From Pseudoalteromonas luteoviolacea (GTDB lineage Bacteria > Pseudomonadota > Gammaproteobacteria > Enterobacterales > Alteromonadaceae): a DNA stretch of 64,000 nucleotides. A model generated the notes under the pieces. That model was given only the letters and a program-made list of their open reading frames with translations, did not search any database and was not told where the DNA came from. Position 1 is the first letter of the stretch. Every line of letters starts with the position of its first letter. The DNA lies in NCBI RefSeq assembly GCF_000814765.1, contig NZ_JWIC01000001.1:186001-250000 (forward strand). The letters are read 5' to 3'. The translations under genes were made by a program, and so were the position numbers. Shown here one piece after another: positions 59,330-64,000 of this stretch.

Positions 59330-60046
59330 GTGTTTACTAAAAAGATTAGTACAGTAATGCTGATTTTTGCAGTGGTGTTGGTGATGTCTATCTGCTTTAG
59401 ACTGTCGTATTGGCAATGGCAAAGGGCACTCGATAAGCAATCCCAGCTTATGATGTTGAGCGAACAACCTGAAAATAAACAGCTTTTGATAAACACGAAC
59501 GCGGAATTACTACAAGGTGCTAAAACCGTGTTAGTTGGGGAGTTCAGATCTGGTTATTGGTGGTTGCTTGATAACAAAATCGTCAACGGGCAAATTGGTT
59601 ATGACTTGATAGCATTATTTGATGCGGACGGGGTAAATGATCCCCTTATTGTAAATTTGGGATTTGTAGCTGCGGGTAAAGATCGCGCTCAGTTGCCGAA
59701 TATTGAGCTACCTGTTGGCCCCATTGAAATTGACGCTCAGTTTAAAATTGGTGAGTGGTCGGGGTTCACATTGGCAAAGTATCCAAACCAAAGTATCCAC
59801 CATCGCAATGTCTTACAGTATTTAGAGCCGTCTTTTTTTAGCCGCGAAATAAATGCGGCGGTCTCGCCGTTATTGGTGATAGCAAACCAACCTGTGATGG
59901 CAGACGTTACTCCGCATTATCAGGCGGTTGTAATGAGCCCTGACAAGCATCGAGCTTATGCCCTGCAGTGGCTACTGATCGGTTTATCGGCAGGCATCAT
60001 CGCATTTTTTGCGATTAGGCAAAAATCCAAGGAGTTGATCAAATGA
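59330..60046 (+). CDS. SURF1-family cytochrome oxidase assembly protein
   Basis: A GTG start at 59330, with AGGGGGT upstream, is preferred to an ATG at 59288 that would overlap the antisense gene. The 238-residue protein has N- and C-terminal membrane helices, FRLSYWQWQRALDK, WWLLDNKIVNGQIGYDLIA and a C-terminal HRAYALQWLLIGLSAG. SURF1 proteins help heme a insertion in subunit I. The stop overlaps the next gene by 4 bases. Confidence 0.9.
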   Translation: MFTKKISTVMLIFAVVLVMSICFRLSYWQWQRALDKQSQLMMLSEQPENKQLLINTNAELLQGAKTVLVGEFRSGYWWLLDNKIVNGQIGYDLIALFDADGVNDPLIVNLGFVAAGKDRAQLPNIELPVGPIEIDAQFKIGEWSGFTLAKYPNQSIHHRNVLQYLEPSFFSREINAAVSPLLVIANQPVMADVTPHYQAVVMSPDKHRAYALQWLLIGLSAGIIAFFAIRQKSKELIK

Positions 60047-60516
60047 GTAAAACACTAGGGTTGTTTATAGGTTGCTTTATCTTGCCAATCATTGCAGCTG
60101 TTACGGTACTGAGTTTAGATTTAAGGCCCCAGAGCACAACGAATCATGGTGACTTTTTAGAGTCTGAAGTTTGGCTCCCTGTGCAATCAAAAGATAAGTT
60201 GTGGAGCATTGTTTTAAATGTGCCAAAAGGGTGCCACTCAGCCTGTGATGTACAAAAAAATAATGTAGAAAATTTAGATGTTGCACTAGGAAAGCATCGC
60301 AATAAAGTTGCTATCGTAGTGGTAGAGGATGGTGATAATTCGATAGAGCAAGGTGCTCAAAATAAGCTGATGCCGGCAGCATTTTATTTAGTGGATAAAC
60401 ATGGCCTAGTTGTTTTGGAATACCCTTACGAGTCAGATCCTGATGCGAATAGATTAGTTCTAAAGGGACTCTTAAAGGATATGAAAAAACTCTTAAATTA
60501 CGCTCGTTCTCAGTAA
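60043..60516 (+). CDS. Cox operon membrane-anchored protein with CxxxC motif
   Basis: The 157-residue protein has one N-terminal membrane helix and a periplasmic-looking part with VPKGCHSACDVQKNNVENLD, NKVAIVVVEDGD and a C-terminal helix. The CHSAC spacing resembles the CxxxC of SCO copper chaperones, but the typical TSCPDICP is absent. It may be a small thioredoxin-like assembly factor. It overlaps SURF1 by 4 bases and lies 9 bases before ctaA. Confidence 0.8.
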   Translation: MSKTLGLFIGCFILPIIAAVTVLSLDLRPQSTTNHGDFLESEVWLPVQSKDKLWSIVLNVPKGCHSACDVQKNNVENLDVALGKHRNKVAIVVVEDGDNSIEQGAQNKLMPAAFYLVDKHGLVVLEYPYESDPDANRLVLKGLLKDMKKLLNYARSQ

Positions 60517-60525
60517 GGAGGCGTT

Positions 60526-61521
60526 ATGTCTACTGTACTTCAAAGAACCATTACGTTTGCGTGTATGTTAGCTATTTGTGTCGTGGTGCTCGGTGCATAT
60601 ACTCGATTGAGTAATGCGGGGTTAGGGTGTCCAGATTGGCCTGGGTGTTATGGGTTTTTAACCGTACCCAACGAGGTGCATGAAATTTCGGCCGCGCAGT
60701 TAAAGTACCCCAGCAGTACTATCGAGCCTCGAAAAGCCTGGATAGAAATGATCCACCGTTATTTTGCCGGTAGCTTAGCGTTGGTCGTCTTATTGCTATT
60801 TGTTGTGATCATCCGATCCAGAGCACAACAAGCGCCCAAGGTCTTAGCGGGTACTTTGGTATTTATGATAGGAGTACAAGCGCTACTTGGTATGTGGACA
60901 GTCACGATGAACTTACAGCCATTTGTCGTGATGGGACATTTACTTGGGGGCTTCACCGTATTATCTCTGTTGACTTTGTTGTATTTGCGTTCTGCGCCAC
61001 CCGTAGTTGAATATGAGTCTCAAGCTGGTATGTGTTTGAAGGTTGGCGTGTTTTGTACAGGTGTATTGGTATTGCAAATCGCATTGGGTGGTTGGCTCGC
61101 AGCAAACTATGCCGCGCCGCATTGTACAGGTCTGCCGCTGTGCGCCAATAGTGAACTGTTTTCTTGGTCTAGTTTACTCGAGTTGCCAAAGCAATCAAGC
61201 ACATATGAATATGGTGTCTTACCCTTTGAAACGCGCTTATCGATCCACCTGATGCATCGCATATGGGCCAGCGTTACCTTATTGGCGCTGGTCGCCATGG
61301 CCATCGTAATTCATTTTAAAATATCACAGCCCATTATTCGTAAAGCTGCTAACCAAGTTGCGATATTGGTGTTACTGCAGGTAGCAATTGGCGGGATCAT
61401 TGTTTATTTCAAATTCCCTATTTTATTAACTTTATTTCATAACCTAATGGCAGCGCTGCTATTGTTGGCATTGATCAGAGCCTGTTTTTTACTGTCACGA
61501 GCTAGGCAGGTGTGGATATGA
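60526..61521 (+). CDS. ctaA: Heme A synthase
   Basis: The 331-residue membrane protein has the CtaA/Cox15 pattern: LGAYTRLSNAGLGCPDWPGC near the start, EMIHRYFAG with the heme His, MGHLLGGF, GGWLAANYAAPHCTGLPLC and LIHLMHRIWAS-like His motifs. It oxidises the heme o methyl group to give heme a. AAGGAGG lies upstream. It overlaps ctaB by 10 bases. Confidence 0.95.
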   Translation: MSTVLQRTITFACMLAICVVVLGAYTRLSNAGLGCPDWPGCYGFLTVPNEVHEISAAQLKYPSSTIEPRKAWIEMIHRYFAGSLALVVLLLFVVIIRSRAQQAPKVLAGTLVFMIGVQALLGMWTVTMNLQPFVVMGHLLGGFTVLSLLTLLYLRSAPPVVEYESQAGMCLKVGVFCTGVLVLQIALGGWLAANYAAPHCTGLPLCANSELFSWSSLLELPKQSSTYEYGVLPFETRLSIHLMHRIWASVTLLALVAMAIVIHFKISQPIIRKAANQVAILVLLQVAIGGIIVYFKFPILLTLFHNLMAALLLLALIRACFLLSRARQVWI

Positions 61522-62423
61522 ATACTGAGCTTAGTAAATACACGTATGTGCTCGAAGGAGCAACAAAACAGATTCAAGCTTATTTTAATATATGTAAGCC
61601 AAAAGTGGTGTTAATGCTGGTCCTAACAGCCTGGGTTGGGATCGTTTTAGCGCCTGATACCCAGCGCAGTGGCTGGTTTCAATTCGGGGCGTTGCTGGGT
61701 ATTGGTTTGGTTTCTGCGGCTGCGGCTGCAATTAATCATATTCTGGATAGGGTCAAAGACAAACAGATGGCACGTACGCGGCACCGACCGCTGGTGATGA
61801 ACCAACTGAGCGTATCACAAGCTTATTTGTTTGCGTTGGTTATCGGTTCGCTCGGGGTTATTTTACTGCTGCTATTTAGTAACTGGCTGTGCACCTTACT
61901 GACCGTTTTGGCACTGTTTGGATATGCCGTGGTGTATACCGTATATTTAAAACATTCAACCCCGCAGAATATTGTAATTGGTGGATTGGCAGGTGCTATG
62001 CCTCCGTTACTTGGGTGGGTGAGTGAAACACAGACCTTAAGCGCCGAACCTTGGCTGTTGGTCATGATGATATTTACTTGGACACCGCCGCACTTTTGGG
62101 CGTTGGCAATTGCTAGAAAACAGGATTATGCACGCGTCAATGTGCCTATGTTACCTGTCACACATGGTATTCGATTCACTAAATTATGCATGATTGCATA
62201 TACCGTTTTATTGGTGTTGGTGTGTGTGTTGCCATATTTAATCGGCATGTCAGGGATACTATATCTTGCTGTCGCGTGTTTTTTAAATGCGCGTTTTTTA
62301 CAAAAAGTGGTGCTTTTATATTTTGAATCAAACTCTGAGTCGGCAATGCAAGTTTTTCGTTTTTCGATCAGTTATTTGTTGTTACTCTTTAGTGCCTTAT
62401 TCCTCGATAAGTTAGTGATCTAA
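61512..62423 (+). CDS. ctaB: Protoheme IX farnesyltransferase (heme O synthase)
   Basis: The 303-residue membrane protein has the UbiA-type Asp motifs: NHILDRVKDKQMARTRHRPL near residue 75-95 and KQDYARVNVPMLPVTHG near 214. It adds a farnesyl group to heme b to make heme o, the substrate of CtaA. This gene is also called cyoE. It is coupled to ctaA by a 10-base overlap and to the SCO gene by one base. Confidence 0.96.
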   Translation: MDMNTELSKYTYVLEGATKQIQAYFNICKPKVVLMLVLTAWVGIVLAPDTQRSGWFQFGALLGIGLVSAAAAAINHILDRVKDKQMARTRHRPLVMNQLSVSQAYLFALVIGSLGVILLLLFSNWLCTLLTVLALFGYAVVYTVYLKHSTPQNIVIGGLAGAMPPLLGWVSETQTLSAEPWLLVMMIFTWTPPHFWALAIARKQDYARVNVPMLPVTHGIRFTKLCMIAYTVLLVLVCVLPYLIGMSGILYLAVACFLNARFLQKVVLLYFESNSESAMQVFRFSISYLLLLFSALFLDKLVI

Positions 62424-63034
62424 TGCGTTTAATATTATTGGTGTTATTATCAAGTTTACTACTGTCTTGCTCAAAGTCTGACAAGGTATCAGAGCTGACT
62501 GTGCAGTATCCGAGCCCCAAATTATTAAAGCCATTTGAATTAGTCGATCAAAACAACAATGTCGTGACAAATGCGCAGTTGCTGGGGCAATGGAATTTAC
62601 TGTTTCTCGGTTATACCAGCTGCCCAGATATTTGCCCCATGACATTAGCCAAACTCACACATATTAAAGGCAAGCTCAGTGCGCTCGAAAAAACGCAAGT
62701 GTGGTTTGTCTCTGTTGACCCCAGCCGGGATTCGGCGCAAAAACGTAAAGAATACATTGCGTACTTTGACGAGTCATTTTTAGCGGTCACGCATTCTCAT
62801 CAGCAATTGTTTCCCTTTGTGAGGGATATTGGCCTAATTTACGCTATCAACGATGCACAAGACACGGAGTATTACGTAGACCATAGCGCATCGATTGCAT
62901 TGATAAATCCAGTCGGTGAATTAAGCGCAATTTTTAAACCTGAATTCAAAAAGGGTCAGGTGCCAAGTGTGAATACTGACCAGATAGTTGCGGACTTTGA
63001 AATTATAACCCGTGCTAGGAGCGCGGCCTTTTAA
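62423..63034 (+). CDS. SCO1/SenC-family copper chaperone lipoprotein
   Basis: The 203-residue protein has a lipoprotein signal with LLSC near residue 15, then FLGYTSCPDICPMTLAKL with the copper-binding CxxxC, SVDPSRDSAQKRKEYIAYF and the ligand His in DHSASIALI. SCO proteins insert copper into the CuA site of subunit II. It closes the cox assembly operon. Confidence 0.95.
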   Translation: MRLILLVLLSSLLLSCSKSDKVSELTVQYPSPKLLKPFELVDQNNNVVTNAQLLGQWNLLFLGYTSCPDICPMTLAKLTHIKGKLSALEKTQVWFVSVDPSRDSAQKRKEYIAYFDESFLAVTHSHQQLFPFVRDIGLIYAINDAQDTEYYVDHSASIALINPVGELSAIFKPEFKKGQVPSVNTDQIVADFEIITRARSAAF

Positions 63035-63155
63035 TCGCACTTGGTTGTTTCTAAGTTAATAATATTTTTATTTCTTTTGCCTAATTTTTGGCAATTTTAC
63101 TATCAACGTCTAATCTAATCTTATCTATAACTTTTACAGGGAATGTGCCAAGCGC

Positions 63156-63428
63156 ATGATTAAACTTCCTTCTGAGTTAGCCATCAATAAAGTTGAAGAG
63201 CTCTATCAGATGTTTGTTCAAGAGCTGGAGTCTGGGCAAGCAATCTGCATTGATATTAGTGATGTTTCAAAAGTTGATACTGCTTCGATTCAAATGTTGT
63301 GTGCATTGCAAAAACGGTTGTTGAATTTTGATCAGAAAATTACTTGGCATGGTGATAGCCCTATTTTGTTTGAGTCTGTAGAGCAACTTGGTTTAACCGA
63401 AATTTTATCCTTTAGCAGTAAGATTTAA
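63156..63428 (+). CDS. STAS-domain protein
   Basis: The 90-residue protein has a STAS (anti-sigma-antagonist-like) fold: LPSELAINKVEELYQMF, ICIDISDVSKVDTASIQMLC with the phosphoacceptor-type Ser/Thr region and LGLTEILSF at the end. It lies 9 bases before the CheY-like gene, as in the STAS-CheY-CheA operons of Pseudoalteromonas and Shewanella. Its role is likely in chemosensory signalling. Confidence 0.88.
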   Translation: MIKLPSELAINKVEELYQMFVQELESGQAICIDISDVSKVDTASIQMLCALQKRLLNFDQKITWHGDSPILFESVEQLGLTEILSFSSKI

Positions 63429-63437
63429 GAGGTCAAT

Positions 63438-63800
63438 ATGAAAAAGATTTTAGCTGTGGATGATTCTGCTTCAATGCGACAAATGGTTGGATTTACTCTT
63501 AAAAAAGCAGGGTTTGACGTCACAGAAGCAAAGGACGGGAGTGAGGCATTAAATCTGGCCAAGCAGCAGGGGTTCGATGCTGTGATATCCGATGTGAACA
63601 TGCCTGTGATGGATGGGATCACACTAATTAGAGAGCTGCGCAACCTACCAAATTACAAATTCACGCCGTTACTGATGCTAACGACGGAGTCTGGATTGGA
63701 CAAAAAAAGTGAAGGCAAAGCCGCAGGTGCAACAGGCTGGATCGTAAAGCCTTTTAATCCGGATCAATTATTAGCTGTATTGAAGAAAGTCATCCGCTAG
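63438..63800 (+). CDS. CheY-type response regulator
   Basis: The 120-residue single receiver domain has the acidic pair VDDS near residue 8, phosphoacceptor Asp in ISDVNMPVMDG near 51-54, Thr in LTTES near 82 and Lys in VKPFNP near 104. It has no output domain. An AGAGGT site is upstream. It probably takes phosphate from the CheA-like kinase encoded next. Confidence 0.95.
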   Translation: MKKILAVDDSASMRQMVGFTLKKAGFDVTEAKDGSEALNLAKQQGFDAVISDVNMPVMDGITLIRELRNLPNYKFTPLLMLTTESGLDKKSEGKAAGATGWIVKPFNPDQLLAVLKKVIR

Positions 63801-63818
63801 TACCAACGAGGTATAGGC

Positions 63819-64000
63819 ATGAGCATAGATTTAAGCCAGTTTTTCGATGTGTTCTTTGAAGAAAGCTTTGAAGGTCTGGATGCAATGGAAGCTGAGCTTC
63901 TAAATCTAGAACCGGGCAAAGAAGATTCTGAGACCATAAATACAATTTTTAGAGCAGCCCACTCAATAAAAGGCGGCAGTGGTACGTTTGGGTTTGTGTC
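63819..64000 (+). CDS. CheA-type histidine kinase, N-terminal part (cut by window edge)
   Basis: The ATG at 63819 (AACGAGG upstream) opens a frame reading MSIDLSQFFDVFFEESFEGL, ETINTIFRAAHSIKGGSG and TFGF. This is the Hpt domain of CheA, with the phosphorylated His in AAHSIKGG near residue 48. The kinase and regulatory domains lie beyond the right edge. It forms a chemosensory operon with the preceding CheY-like and STAS genes. Confidence 0.95.
   Translation, partial: MSIDLSQFFDVFFEESFEGLDAMEAELLNLEPGKEDSETINTIFRAAHSIKGGSGTFGFV

Overview
The window looks like a chromosome segment of a marine gammaproteobacterium of the order Alteromonadales, most likely Pseudoalteromonas. I infer this from the housekeeping blocks (accB-accC beside aroQ, cutA-dsbD, fxsA-groES-groEL, and a coxB-coxA-ctaG-coxC/SURF1/ctaA/ctaB/SCO cluster) and from moderate GC content. 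No database was searched. All family calls come from motifs read in the translated sequence.

Region 1 (1-18.1 kb) is the 3' end of a nonribosomal peptide locus. A giant synthetase open at the left edge reads C(partial)-A-T-C-A-T-E-C-A-T-TE. Its hand-derived specificity codes point to Thr, then D-Leu, then an unassigned residue. It is followed by a TauD/SyrP-like dioxygenase, a lipoprotein serine hydrolase, a DUF697 membrane protein, a small membrane protein, a PvdE/SyrD-type cyclic peptide exporter and an SPFH protein, ending at a terminator.

Region 2 (18.4-41.1 kb) is an accessory island and the most interesting part. It opens with two regulators. One is an HTH-AAA protein split by an 8-A run, the other an AAA-AraC fusion. 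An apparent operon follows with six RebB-family (R-body) genes, a 335-residue unknown, a coiled-coil protein, an HNH-like zinc-binding protein and an 85-residue protein. Next come two copies of a segment carrying the HNH 3' end, the 85-residue gene and a DUF4157 gene, with an AT-rich toxin-like gene between the copies. Fragments of a REP-associated (Y1) transposase and of a reverse transcriptase lie around them. Further cargo includes an acetyltransferase-like protein and a polymorphic-toxin-like protein (both minus strand), a GH18 enzyme, a DUF1906-like protein and a LysM protein. The island ends with an AAA+ ATPase of the type found in extracellular contractile injection system (eCIS) loci, a seventh RebB and three PatG-like paralogues. 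No tube, sheath or baseplate gene is present. My reading is that R-body proteins are associated here with an eCIS-style accessory and toxin repertoire. Shared upstream motifs link several transcription units.

Region 3 (41.1-64 kb) is core genome: a CAU tRNA whose 3' end faces the island, accC-accB-aroQ, dsbD-cutA, fxsA, groES-groEL behind a heat-shock-type promoter, a CadC-like membrane regulator, a secreted esterase, a second beta-lactamase-fold hydrolase, the complete aa3-type cytochrome oxidase and heme A assembly operon, and the start of a chemotaxis operon (STAS-CheY-CheA, the last cut by the right edge).
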